DNA of 64,000 nt from assembly GCA_019044685.2 (NCBI GenBank), contig JAGTXX020000006.1, forward strand, positions 992,001 to 1,056,000. The letters run 5' to 3'. Positions 20,535 through 30,820 of this stretch are shown piece after piece. The notes below the pieces were generated by a model. That model worked only from the letters and a program-made list of their open reading frames with translations, made no database searches and was not told the origin of the DNA. Both the position numbers and the translations under genes were made by a program. This DNA is from Nannochloris sp. 'desiccata' (lineage: Eukaryota > Chlorophyta > Trebouxiophyceae > Chlorellales > Chlorellaceae). Within the stretch, counting starts at the first letter, position 1; every line of letters begins with the position of its first letter.

Positions 20535-22304
20535 TCACCTCCCCCCACCGCCAGCGGCTGCCAAAGCAGCCTTCACATCTGCTTCATCGTCGCCCCCTAA
20601 CAACTTAGCAGCATCGACCGCAGTATTACCCTTTGTATTCACAATGCTACTAGTCCCTTTATCATCTACCAAAGGGAACATTTCTTCCTCGGCATGATTC
20701 CACGTGAAAGCACAGCACATCAGCCAATCTGGACTCACCACGAACTTCCCGAGTTTCTCTGCCCAGTTTGTTTTGTCGGTATGATTGGCTGCAACGACGT
20801 GAGTGACCTCAGGGCATTGTTCAGAGACGCATTTTGCTCCTAAATGGGTTGCTAATTGCCAGAATGGGTGCCGACTAGGATCTGAAATGTCTTTGGGGAT
20901 GATTCTGCTAAAAAGAATGCAGCACCCGACCAGAATCTCAGCACGCACAGCACGCAAATGAGCACGCGCATCTGGTAAAGAAGAAAGCATCTGATGACTC
21001 GTGTTTTCATGTATACTTACTACACCTTCTGCGTCTCCGTTTGCTGCTGTATTGGGGTTTACTGCTAGCTTTTGCTGTTCTAGTTGTTGACTATCATGTT
21101 CTTTGAAAAATCTGCGATGAACTTCAGTCAGGACACGCAGACAGGTAGCTAATGCTCCGTTATCAGCGTCTTCGTCCTCACCACGTTCAAATAAAGACTG
21201 GCCACTGCATCATAGAAAAGAGAATAAGGCATATACATTGTCAATTTTATTTCAAGTAAAAAACACGAAATCTAATGTTCAAAGAATATTATATTTATAA
21301 TTTATTACTCTTACCCTCTACCAAAACGAACAGCACACGCTGGAAAGTATATATACCTCTCCACCTGCATCAAATTATCTTTATGCCGGGGCCATACTCC
21401 TACTGTATCATCTAATATCATCACCATTTCTTCTGCACCTAATAAAACATCAATATCCTTTACACCGCCCGGGCCAGCATCCGAAGAGGAAGCCACTCTC
21501 CCGCCAAAAAGCTTCCCATTTGGGTCTAAAACAGCCGCCATACCTGCCGCATAGTCTTTATCACCCATAGTAAACACGTGCAGATCAAATAATTCGTGTG
21601 CAGAGGTTAAAAAATTTCTGATTCCAGGGCGGAGTTTTGTCCACATACTCATATATTGAAGATGATAGAGCAGGAGATTCTCTGGAGGGCCAGTTTGGGC
21701 AGCTGCACGTGTGTGAAGGGCTTCATGCTGTGCTTGAGTGAGGTCAGAGAAGCGGGAGGAATGTAATAAGGTATGATCTAAATCTAAAATAAGCAATAGG
21801 CGTCGGGAAGCGAGTGCTCGTTGTACGGTCTCTGCTCTAAGACGTTCTGCTTCATCACGACTGACCTCTAATCCATGGTGAATGTATTTTAACGCCAATG
21901 GGCTACTGCTTTGTATATTCTTTACATTGTCGTTATTGCGATTGAGTTTAATTCCTGGGAGGTGCGATGGATCTTGTGGTGGTTTGAGAACACCACAGCG
22001 GATGCAGATTCCGCCCATGAAGCCTGGATGTGGCGGACACTCTCCACTGCGGGAAGCTGTTTCGAGGGAAAAGAAATTATGCTGTGAGTTATAGGTTTGT
22101 TAATTTGGAGAATAATAAGGTAGGTTACAGTATTAAAAGTAACCCACCGCCAACAGTTCTTTGCCGCTTTGGTACTGGGGCTTCGTTTTCTACGAGTGCC
22201 GTTGCTGCAGCAAGCACAGCTTGCTCTTCTAGTTCTGCTAAGAGGAGATCTTCCAGCTCATCGCCACTGCTGCCTCCTGCGCTGGGCGACGGAAGATCAG
22301 CCAT
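20535..22304 (-). CDS. FCP1-like RNA polymerase II CTD phosphatase
   Basis: Three exons: 22148-22304, 21315-22056 and 20535-21204, giving 522 aa. Introns are GTGGGT...AACAG and GTAAGA...GCAG. A four-Cys/His element, CPPHPG...CIRCG, at about 59-73 precedes the catalytic FCPH domain, with DLDHTLLHS (Asp144, Asp146, Thr148 of DxDxT) and a later ILDDTVGVWPRHKDNL, the second acidic motif. A BRCT domain follows, with CCILFSRIIP, THLGAKCV, THVVAANHTDK and VVSPDWLMCCAFTW. FCP1 removes Ser2/Ser5 phosphates from the polymerase II tail to recycle the enzyme. The domain order matches plant CPL3/CPL4, but the protein is short, like CPL4. It is divergent from the DUF1995 gene, with TGATCA 14 nt upstream of the ATG. 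Confidence 0.92.
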
Positions 22305-22589
22305 TATTTGAATTAAGTGATCAGAATTCAGATCGATTGATATTATGCTAACACCTATCTAGCACATGACACGCATCCTATAAGTATAGCACAGATCAGT
22401 GAAAATTATAAATCTAGATTGCTGCGTTTGGAAGACGATCAACGGTTTTAACCGGCCGAAAATTTCCTTTTTCTCAGTTTCTTTCGGCCAGGTTTTTTTT
22501 TTCCAATCAAATCTCAGATTTCTCGCCATTTGGTAAAGTTGCTCGATAATTCATTCCATATCTCATTTATATTAGCACCAATCTGACCC

Positions 22590-23576
22590 ATGCAGCTGCA
22601 TCATCCCTCCCAGGTTGGGAAAAATCGGCATAATTCACAATTCAAAAAAATAGCAAGATGCACCTTAAACCCGCACCTCTGTTCATCCACAAAACGCGCT
22701 GCTTCCTGTCACGCTGCATCAAAAGGCGAAGAAAGATTGGTCCCTTTCCCAGATGAATTCCCTGCTTGCATTAAGCAAGCTCAAGAAGCCACCCTTGCTG
22801 CTCTCGCCGACGGTCACCGCCTGATAGAAATTGACTTCCCTTCCGCTGGGTTGCGGTCTGTTGCCGGAGACGCCGAAGGTGCAAATGAAATGACGTACAA
22901 CATGCAACATCTCCGTCAGTTCACACGCATTTGGCAAGAGAAATCCAAAGCCGCAACCACTCGAATATTCTTCCCGGACATCGGCGAATTAAAAGTAGCT
23001 CAATGCGGTAAAAAGAAAGATCCAAACGCTGGTAGCTGGGATTTAGATGCAGTATGGGATCAAACATCATTCCAATTAGATTATTTAACAAAACCATCCG
23101 GTTTACTTGACATCGGTATAGATCTCTCAAAGAACGACCCCGCCTCTAGAGTAAAGCCCACAGATGAGCTTCTTATCATGGCCTACCCTTCATTCGATCC
23201 ACGGGAGATGGATGCAGTCGGCAAAGTATGGAATGGAGCTGCGAAAGAGCAAGGACAATCGATTATTTTATTCAATGCTGAACTAGACCGCCTTCGCAAC
23301 GGATACTACCCTTCACTCTTTTACCCAAAAATGGCCAAACTATCGAAAGAATTCATCCCAGATGTAGAAGCTGCATATTATTTACATAACTTTAAAGGTG
23401 CTGGTGGCGGGGCGTTGTTTAGAGCGTATCCAGGACCCTGGCAAGTGCTCTTGCGATTACAAGAAGGGATGAGGGTCGTGCATACTCAGGAAGAAAGACC
23501 GTCATTAAAACAAGTTGCATTGGAGTTTTTGCCTGCCGCCGTGAGAAAACTTAGACAACAGCAATCTGTTAGTTAG
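22590..23576 (+). CDS. Plastid DUF1995 protein (LPA3-like)
   Basis: One exon, 328 aa. The first 45 residues (Arg, His, Ser, Lys and Cys, no early acid) look like a transit peptide. The DUF1995 body starts VPFPDEFPACIKQAQEATLAALADGHRLIEIDFP, which is the diagnostic opening, and runs through LIMAYPSFDPREMDAV, IILFNAELDRLR and YYLHNFKGAGGGALFRAYPGPWQVL to the end. Members are confined to photosynthetic organisms; one Arabidopsis member, LPA3, helps photosystem II assembly. Whether this gene is LPA3 itself or a paralogue cannot be decided. A hairpin-forming GGCCGAAA/TTTCGGCC pair lies about 100 nt upstream. Confidence 0.88.
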   Translation: MQLHHPSQVGKNRHNSQFKKIARCTLNPHLCSSTKRAASCHAASKGEERLVPFPDEFPACIKQAQEATLAALADGHRLIEIDFPSAGLRSVAGDAEGANEMTYNMQHLRQFTRIWQEKSKAATTRIFFPDIGELKVAQCGKKKDPNAGSWDLDAVWDQTSFQLDYLTKPSGLLDIGIDLSKNDPASRVKPTDELLIMAYPSFDPREMDAVGKVWNGAAKEQGQSIILFNAELDRLRNGYYPSLFYPKMAKLSKEFIPDVEAAYYLHNFKGAGGGALFRAYPGPWQVLLRLQEGMRVVHTQEERPSLKQVALEFLPAAVRKLRQQQSVS

Positions 23577-23802
23577 AAGAAGAACTTGATCAAATATACT
23601 GTATTACTAAGTTAATTTTTTCATTTTACTGTGCTCTAGATTTTTGAATAAAAAATCGGGGGGTGATAATTTAACAAACCGCAGCAAAAAACTTGGCGGT
23701 AAAAAAAAACCGATTCTGCCGTATCTAATGGAGCTGATAGAACTGAAGCAATATATATATATTAAATATCCAATGTATGTATGTGTGCATATTCCATTAT
23801 AT

Positions 23803-26800
23803 CTATAATTCATAAGCTAGCAACACTTCAGCTGTCTCTTCTCTTCTCGCCACTAACCCAAAATCAACAATCAACCCAGTCAACCTTGCCGCTCGTAGAT
23901 TTCCGCTCAATACTAGAGAACAGAATTTTGCACAAGTTTCTTGAGTTAATAACCCTTCTGCACACCCAGGCAATTGTCCAGACATAACCACGGTTTGTAA
24001 CCAAAATCCAACTCCTTGTCCTCCAGCTGATCCAGAAGCGACCAGTATTTGGTGAGTCAGCAACGAGCGCAACCTGTCGCCTGCCGTCCGCATACTCTGT
24101 CTGGGGCAAGTATCACATAATCCACGTAAAAGGGCTTCTACCATACTTTGACCATGGGAGATAAGCACAGCATGCACAGCATCAACGTGACTCTGTGAAA
24201 TACCAGGCCCAACAAAATCACCGACGGCTCTTTCTTGGGTGGATACTACGTGGCCAATAACACTAAGAGCACGTGTTGAAGGTTCTATTTCACGTGCTTG
24301 TGCTACAGTAGCGATAGCGAGTTCTAAAAGAGGGGGGAATAAGGGGGAAGGCCAGAGAGCAGCAGGGGCATACACAGCGAAACTATCTGCGAGACCTAAA
24401 AGTGCCGCTGCAAGAGCTCCATGTTCTCTGAGTCCATTTCCTCGCAGAGCTGGAAAAGCAGCTTCACAAGCAGCACCCATTCCAGCAAGCAGTTGATCTA
24501 TAATGCTCAAGTCTTGAAAATGGATCTCAACTGCTTCGGCGAGGACATCTAAACACGAAGGCAGTGCAGTCGCTGCAAACACAGCGCCAACAACCGGCAT
24601 CACTGCAGGAAGAAGCTCCAAACTGCGCCTTCGTGCGCTACACACAGCTTGTTTATAGACCTCAACTACAGCAGACATGACTTCAGGGTCACGTTGCCAT
24701 TGGGGAGATCGAGATATCGTATCTAGAGCATCGCTCATGCTGTGCAAAACACCCACAGCAGGCCCGCCGGAACTGGAACTGGCTCCAGAGGACAAGGCAG
24801 CAGATAAGAATGACTTCAACGCAGCAGCAACGAGATGTAACGCACGAATAACAGTTTTCACAGATGTAGAATTTGGGGGGTGGTCCCCTGCTGTGGAAGT
24901 GGCTGCGGCTGCGGTTTGAAAGTCTTGAACAAAGGGTCTTGTTAAATGTGTTGCAGCACCTTCTGCCTGTTCACTGGGAAGTCCAGCTGTGACATGCGCC
25001 ATCCCCTCCACTAGTAGCATTTCATCTTCAAGTGGCAAGTGCCCACGTAACAATGCAGCATGGACTGGTTCCAATAACTCCAGCACTGTACTAGAATTAC
25101 GTAATCTGGTACTACATCGTAGACACAAAGCATTAAACGCCTTGGCAGCTGTCGTGGCAGTACAATTCATGTTCATTAAGGAAAGCGCTGTTTTGAGAGC
25201 GTCGTGGGCAGGGGCTTCTTCTGCTTTACCAAACCAAACCGCATATTGTTCAATTAACCAGCAGGCGGTACATCGTACTGCATAATGGCTTGTTAAGACT
25301 ACTAATCCAGATGATGGCAGTACCGTTGATGTTCCTTCACCAGTTGAGATAGAGCCGATACTAACAGCCCCAGAAGAAGATAAGATACTGCAGCATATGT
25401 GTGTAAATATAGCAGCAAGAACCCTTCGAGTAGCAGCAGCATCTTTTGCCACTGCTGATTCTCTTAATGACTCTGGCCCTGCCAGCCCTCGTGCCCTGGC
25501 TGACAACGCTACAGCTCCTATATAATACATTGCCATTTCAGCATGTTGCCACGTAGTTGCCTCTTGTAGCTGTTCCCATGCCCAGGCGAGGTATCTGACT
25601 CTGAGTAAGCCATATGCCTCTTGGAGTACTTCTGGCAGTACCACATCTCGCATTCTAGAAAATGCCTCGGGATCAATTTCGCTGAAATCTTCAGCCCATC
25701 CTTGGATGGGGAATGTTTGAGGGTATGCAATGTGTCTTTGTAATTTAATCATCATTGTCTCGAATAAAGGAGGGCCCAGGGCCAACGGGCGTTGACTCAG
25801 CGGGACCGTGTTGACCATGAAAAAGAAATCTAAAATTGATTCTGTGATCATCGGTTCAGGTCGATCTAAGCAGTCAAGCATAAGTTTTGCAAAATTCAAC
25901 GAGTCGGGGAGAAGACCGCAGACGCCTTCTGGCCAGCGTTCGGCCACGGCGGCACCTACTTGTCCGATTGCCAGCGCGGTGTGTTCATGGACAGTTGTTA
26001 AAATGGGGTGGAGAGAAAGCAATGCATTGATAACAGCAGTCAAAGCAACTGCATCGTGATCCTCTTCAGGTCCGAATTTATTACTCCCTAATACAGCTAA
26101 TAAAACTGCAGCTGCGCCTGCTGCCACATCACCTGAGCTGCTGTCAGTGGCCAAGGCTGCAAGCACTGCTTGAAATAACTGTGGGTCTTGAGAATAAAAA
26201 TCAGCTGGATTTAACTGGCCTGAGCCACCGCTACCACTGCTAGGATGAGGACTCATCTGCACCCAGGCGAGGACTGCACGAAGAGTCTGTGCAGCAGCGG
26301 TGTGCTGTCCTTGTTGCAGTGATTGCATTAAGAGTGTCGCCATGGCCAAATAAACTTGAGAAGCAGTTGAAAGCAGCAGTGTGACGATAGCAACACGCCT
26401 TCGTGGTTGTAGATCGTCTGTTTCTTCAGCTATAGCGGTAAGAAGCTCTAGGGCGATGCCAGGGTTGGTATGGAGCAAAGTCAAGGCCTTGTTCAGCAAT
26501 TCATTAGTTCCACCGGTGGCAGTGGCGCTGCCGCTGCCGCCGTTCTCTCCTACTGCTGGAGGAGCTGGCATGGCTGCTGCCTGTAGGAGACATAGCTGCC
26601 GTAAGACTAAAGGAGACGCACCTTCCCACGTCAATGCATTTTGAAAACTACGAGCAAAGGCTGCCTGGAGTTGGCTCTGAAGGGCCGGGTCAGTGGAGTG
26701 CCACTCAGCTCTAACCTTGCGTACAAGCAAAGATGCAGCAAAAAATTGGATCTCGGGGGGTTCATCCGCATTTACTAGTGCATGACCTGTCTGCCACGCT

Positions 26801-26913
26801 TCTGGGGACTGCTGAAACTGTATCAACCAACTATTGGCTTGTTGGGCTTGATTTGGATCACCTCTGTAGAGGGCCAAAACAGCCTGCCGCACGCTATCAG
26901 CTGAAGATGCCAT
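23803..26913 (-). CDS. Transportin-3/importin-13-like nuclear import receptor
   Basis: A single exon encodes 1036 aa. The start MASSADSVRQAVLALYRGDPNQAQQANSWLIQFQQSPEAW is the N-terminal HEAT helix pair of the transportin-SR/importin-13 group, followed by FFAASLLVRKVRAEW of the importin-beta N-terminal domain. The rest is helical repeats, rich in Ala and Leu, consistent with an all-HEAT solenoid. In plants the relative MOS14 imports SR splicing factors; importin-13 carries other cargoes. The two cannot be separated by eye. It is notable as the longest intronless gene of the window. It is convergent with the DUF1995 gene and divergent from GNL2. Confidence 0.85.
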   Translation of the reverse strand: MASSADSVRQAVLALYRGDPNQAQQANSWLIQFQQSPEAWQTGHALVNADEPPEIQFFAASLLVRKVRAEWHSTDPALQSQLQAAFARSFQNALTWEGASPLVLRQLCLLQAAAMPAPPAVGENGGSGSATATGGTNELLNKALTLLHTNPGIALELLTAIAEETDDLQPRRRVAIVTLLLSTASQVYLAMATLLMQSLQQGQHTAAAQTLRAVLAWVQMSPHPSSGSGGSGQLNPADFYSQDPQLFQAVLAALATDSSSGDVAAGAAAVLLAVLGSNKFGPEEDHDAVALTAVINALLSLHPILTTVHEHTALAIGQVGAAVAERWPEGVCGLLPDSLNFAKLMLDCLDRPEPMITESILDFFFMVNTVPLSQRPLALGPPLFETMMIKLQRHIAYPQTFPIQGWAEDFSEIDPEAFSRMRDVVLPEVLQEAYGLLRVRYLAWAWEQLQEATTWQHAEMAMYYIGAVALSARARGLAGPESLRESAVAKDAAATRRVLAAIFTHICCSILSSSGAVSIGSISTGEGTSTVLPSSGLVVLTSHYAVRCTACWLIEQYAVWFGKAEEAPAHDALKTALSLMNMNCTATTAAKAFNALCLRCSTRLRNSSTVLELLEPVHAALLRGHLPLEDEMLLVEGMAHVTAGLPSEQAEGAATHLTRPFVQDFQTAAAATSTAGDHPPNSTSVKTVIRALHLVAAALKSFLSAALSSGASSSSGGPAVGVLHSMSDALDTISRSPQWQRDPEVMSAVVEVYKQAVCSARRRSLELLPAVMPVVGAVFAATALPSCLDVLAEAVEIHFQDLSIIDQLLAGMGAACEAAFPALRGNGLREHGALAAALLGLADSFAVYAPAALWPSPLFPPLLELAIATVAQAREIEPSTRALSVIGHVVSTQERAVGDFVGPGISQSHVDAVHAVLISHGQSMVEALLRGLCDTCPRQSMRTAGDRLRSLLTHQILVASGSAGGQGVGFWLQTVVMSGQLPGCAEGLLTQETCAKFCSLVLSGNLRAARLTGLIVDFGLVARREETAEVLLAYEL

Positions 26914-27183
26914 CCTGATGTATCAATGCATCTTGGAGAGATAGAAAATTAATGATAGTGTTCGAACTTTTTTGAACTGTTCCATTTTCTTCGGCGCTGA
27001 AAAGTGCGCCGCAATTTAAAGTTAAAATGGTGAATTTATACGCTTTCATATATTCTTATTGATTATATACCTTTTGAGGATTGAGAATAGAGGTCCTGTG
27101 AGCGCAGTTTACGCCGCATGCACTATTAAAATCCTAATTGAATCTTTTGAATTAGTCGTGGCGGCTAGATATTGACGGTGAAA

Positions 27184-29547
27184 ATGGGCGGCAGCAAAAA
27201 GGGTAAAAGCCCTGCTGATACTAGAGCACCCAAACATAGCAACGACCAGGGCCGCTCAAATAAAAAGAGCAAGGATGGCACTCGAGATGCAGCCACTGTG
27301 AGTTATTTTTCTGAGACATTGGATACACGTCTTAGGGCACAGCTACAATTACTCAACTGCTTGAACTATCTTACTAACATCTCATCAATGTATTATCTCC
27401 CCTCTCTTTCTCTCTGCAGGTCCGCCGTTTGGCCATGTACAACAACAAAGCCAAGCGTGACCGCAAAGGAAGAATTATTTCTCACGACCTCCAGTCCAAG
27501 GAGTTACCTAGCACCCGGATCCAACCTGACCGTCGTTGGTTCGGAAACACTCGTGTCATCGGACAGAAACAGCTTGACGCTTTCCGTGAAGAAATGGCGG
27601 GTAAAGTCAACGACCCCTATACCGTCTTACTAAAAGAAAAGAAATTGCCATTATCGTTGTTAGAGGATCCTGAAGCTGAAGCAAAGCGCGGAAAGAAACA
27701 ATCTCGTGCCTCTCTTGTAGCTACACAACCTTTCTCCGCCACATTTGGCAAGAAAAAGACTCGTAAAAAGCCCAAACTTGGTACCGACTCGTACGCCGAC
27801 CTGTTAGCTAAAGCCGAAGAAACTGGGGAAGAATATAACGAAAAAAAAGCAGCTCTTGGTGACGAAGATGATGCCCGTACACTTGTGCGCGAACCTGTAT
27901 TCGAAAAAGGTCAATCTAAACGTATTTGGGGCGAGTTGTATAAAGTAATGGACTCTTCTGATGTCGTAATACAAGTATTGGATGCACGTGACCCCATGGG
28001 TACCAGATGTCGTCACTTAGAGACCCATTTAAGAAAGAATGCACGACATAAACATATGATCTTTTTATTGAATAAGTGTGATTTGGTAAGTTTTCGTTTT
28101 TTTTCTAAATTAGCAAAGCCACAAGTCTTGTATTCATATCGACTGGGTGTTGATTTTAAGTTTAGTCAAGAGGAAGAAAGAGCTATGATGAAGAACCACT
28201 TGTCCGTACCATCTGATGTACAGTGACGACTAAACTGTGAATCTCGTTAACCTGAGCTCTTTCTCTTTCGCTCCCCCTATTTTATTGCTCAGCTAGCCTC
28301 TGCGTCAAATCTATTTTTGAATATCATTCTCATGTTTCTTTCTTTCTTTCTTTCTTTTCCTTCTGTAGGTTCCTTCTTGGGTAACGAAACGCTGGCTTCA
28401 CACTCTTTCCCGAGAATACCCCACATTAGCTTTCCACGCCTCAATCACCAACCCTTTCGGCAAAGGGTCACTTCTAAGCCTACTCCGTCAACTCGCCCGG
28501 CTCCGCTCCGACAAGCAATACATCTCTGTAGGCCTTGTAGGCTACCCCAACGTAGGCAAATCATCAGTTATCAACACTTTACGCTCTAAAAAAGTATGCA
28601 ACGTCGCCCCTGTCCCTGGTGAAACTAAGGTGTGGCAATATATCACTCTAATGAAGAGAATTTTCTTAATCGATTGCCCTGGCGTTGTGTATTCTGGTGC
28701 GGGTGATACCGATACAGATGCAGTATTAAAGGGAGTCGTACGTGTAGAGAGTTTGGAAGATGCAACTGAGCATATAGCAGAAGTGATAGACCGTGTCAAA
28801 CCAGAATATTTAAGAAGAGCATATAAATTAGCCGGTTGGACTGATGCTGAAGATTTTCTGGAACAGGTCGCTCGTGGTGCTGGAAAGCTGGGGAAAGGTG
28901 GTGAGGCTGATTTAAACACTGCTGCAAAGATGGTATTACATGATTGGCAACGGGGTAAAATTCCTTTCTTTACGTTACCAGTTGATTATGATGAATCAGC
29001 AGCAGCAGCGGGACAGCTTAGCGTGCCCAGCGGCGTAGTGACAGAAGCTGATGCCGCAGCTGGACCTGAAGAAAATCCCGAAGCTGCTGCCAAAGCAGCG
29101 AAAATGATGGCTGAAGAAGCTCTTGTTGCGGTGGCAAAGCAGAGAAGGTCTGCTATTCCTGTACAAGCTGGATTTTATAACCCTGATGACCAGATAGCCA
29201 AAGACGGTGAAGAGGAAGAAGAGGAAGAAGGTGATCAAGAAGAGGAAGTCGAAGATAGTGAGGACGAGGACGATGATGATGACGATGATGATGGTAGTGA
29301 TACTAGTGATGCTGATGAAGATGGTGGTAGCAGCGGAAGTGACGAAGAACATGATGAAGATAAAGAAGAGGATGATGGTGATGGCTATGGTGACACAGGA
29401 TTGAGTTGGGAAGCGGTGATGGCTCAAATACAAGGAGGTCCACCTGCATCTGGTGCTACTGCTGGAAAGGATGATGGTAGTGATGATGATGAGGAGGAAG
29501 AGGCTGCTGCTGCGAAAAAGAAAAGAAAGAAGCAACGCAGAGCCTAG
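27184..29547 (+). CDS. GNL2: Nucleolar GTP-binding protein 2 (GNL2/NOG2)
   Basis: Three exons: 27184-27297, 27420-28085 and 28369-29547, giving 652 aa. The N-terminal NGP1NT domain reads [13 protein letters not shown] and [19 protein letters not shown]. The GTPase is circularly permuted: NKCDL (G4, about 257) precedes [10 protein letters not shown] (G1, about 317) and DCPGV (G3, about 361), as in the YlqF/YRG family. The C-terminal tail has Glu and Asp runs from GAA/GAT repeats and a final basic stretch. GNL2 (yeast Nog2) acts late in nucleolar and nuclear 60S assembly as a placeholder for Nmd3. Intron 2 has a TTTC repeat in its polypyrimidine tract. TGTAA occurs 52 nt after the stop (29599-29603). 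The first in-frame ATG at 27184 is used. Confidence 0.94.
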
Positions 29548-29782
29548 AGAAAGATATCTCCTTGACAATGTTCGCTGCTCTTTATTTTCTCATTTTTTTG
29601 TAAATACTATATATTGTTGTTTACACAAGTATCATGTGCGCATGTATCTATTATTTGATGTTATATGTGTGTACAAACCAAGGGGGTGGGGAAGCCAATA
29701 GCTACTGACTAATATATTTATGGTAATGACCGGAAAATTAAAAAAAATAGTTTGTGACAAATGCCGTCGCTAGGTAGGTTGT

Positions 29783-30454
29783 CTAGAGTTTCACCTCAAC
29801 ATCCACTCCTGCAGGGAGATCCAACTGCATCAATCTGTCGATGGTTTGGGAAGATAAGTTCTTCACATCTATCAAACGCTGGTGCGTCCTGAGCTCAAAC
29901 TGTTCGCGAGAATCCTTGTTGACGTGAGGAGACCGGAGCACAGTATAAATACGCCTCCTGTAGAGTAGAAATATAATAGAAAATGGTGAATTCATGTGCT
30001 AAAGCTGTTGATCAAGTTAATTATGCATTTATTGGGGAAAAACTGCCATTAATATGTGAAAGTTTAGTGTGTGGGTGAATGTTAGACATGCCTTCGACCT
30101 AAAAATTTAGGTCTAAATCAATATGCATTTCGTCATGTACCTAGTGGGAAGGGGCACAGGGCCCGCAATAGTTGCTCCAGTGCTGGCTGCTGCTTCTTTA
30201 ATCTTTTCCACGCTATCCTGGAGGAGGTCCACCCAGTAGCTCTTCAGCTTGATGCGAATTTTTTGGTTGGCTGGTGCTGCGGCTGCAGCAACTGCGGGGC
30301 GGAAAGCCTTAAGACGATGTTCAACTCGGCTAGCACGGGGCATGGCGAGGGGTGTGGCCGCCAAAGAAGTAGAAAATGTGCGCATGGGCTGGGCAGTGCC
30401 CGCTACGGGGCGTGCCACAACTACAGGTTGCTTTGCGGCTGTTAATGCCGACAT
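29783..30454 (-). CDS. RPS10: Plastid 30S ribosomal protein uS10c, nuclear-encoded
   Basis: Exons 30141-30454 and 29783-29957 encode 162 aa. The first 60 residues, rich in Ala, Val, Arg and Thr with almost no acids, look like a chloroplast transit peptide. The mature protein starts near [10 protein letters not shown] and continues GPVPLPTR, then after the splice [50 protein letters not shown] and stop. These are bacterial/plastid uS10 signatures. rps10 is retained in red-algal and glaucophyte plastid genomes and moved to the nucleus in green plants, so this gene is a lineage marker. A TGATCA begins three nt upstream of the ATG. It is divergent from beta-COP. Confidence 0.94.
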
Positions 30455-30820
30455 CGTGATCAAGATTAATTGGAATATTGCAATACCGGAATGAGCTTCA
30501 ATTTATATGAAACAATTCTCAACACTATGTTGGAGCAAAAAGATTTTACCCAGGCAGGACTCATTATATTTTCAAAGTTCTATGCTTTACTTCACTGCCA
30601 TCATCTGTCCTATTACGTATAAGAAAAAAATTTAGAGTAGACCTTGGGCAGCAGACCGTCGATCGGAGCTTCTGTTCTCTTACTCCGGAGTGATTGAGAA
30701 TTAAATTCTATAAGTTGCCCTCGTGACCAGCGGGCATCACCTCAGATTTCTACCCGTTATAAACTTGTCGGGGGCATTGGCCCCTGTTAATTTATACTCT
30801 TAAAATAACTTAGATCGACG
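30455..30820. promoter_or_regulatory. Divergent intergenic region, uS10c / beta-COP
   Basis: These 366 nt hold both promoters. TGATCA occurs at 30457-30462. A GATCGACG string directly precedes the beta-COP ATG. No gene is seen. Confidence 0.4.

Noticed and set aside
27172..27183. Upstream TTG-initiated extension of GNL2
   Set aside because: Eukaryotic initiation from TTG is unlikely, and the ATG at 27184 gives the expected start.
28996..29568. Long minus-strand open frame (190 codons) opposite GNL2
   Set aside because: It mirrors the GAT/GAA repeats of the GNL2 acidic tail; the Ile/Phe/Ser-rich product is a shadow of low-complexity coding sequence.
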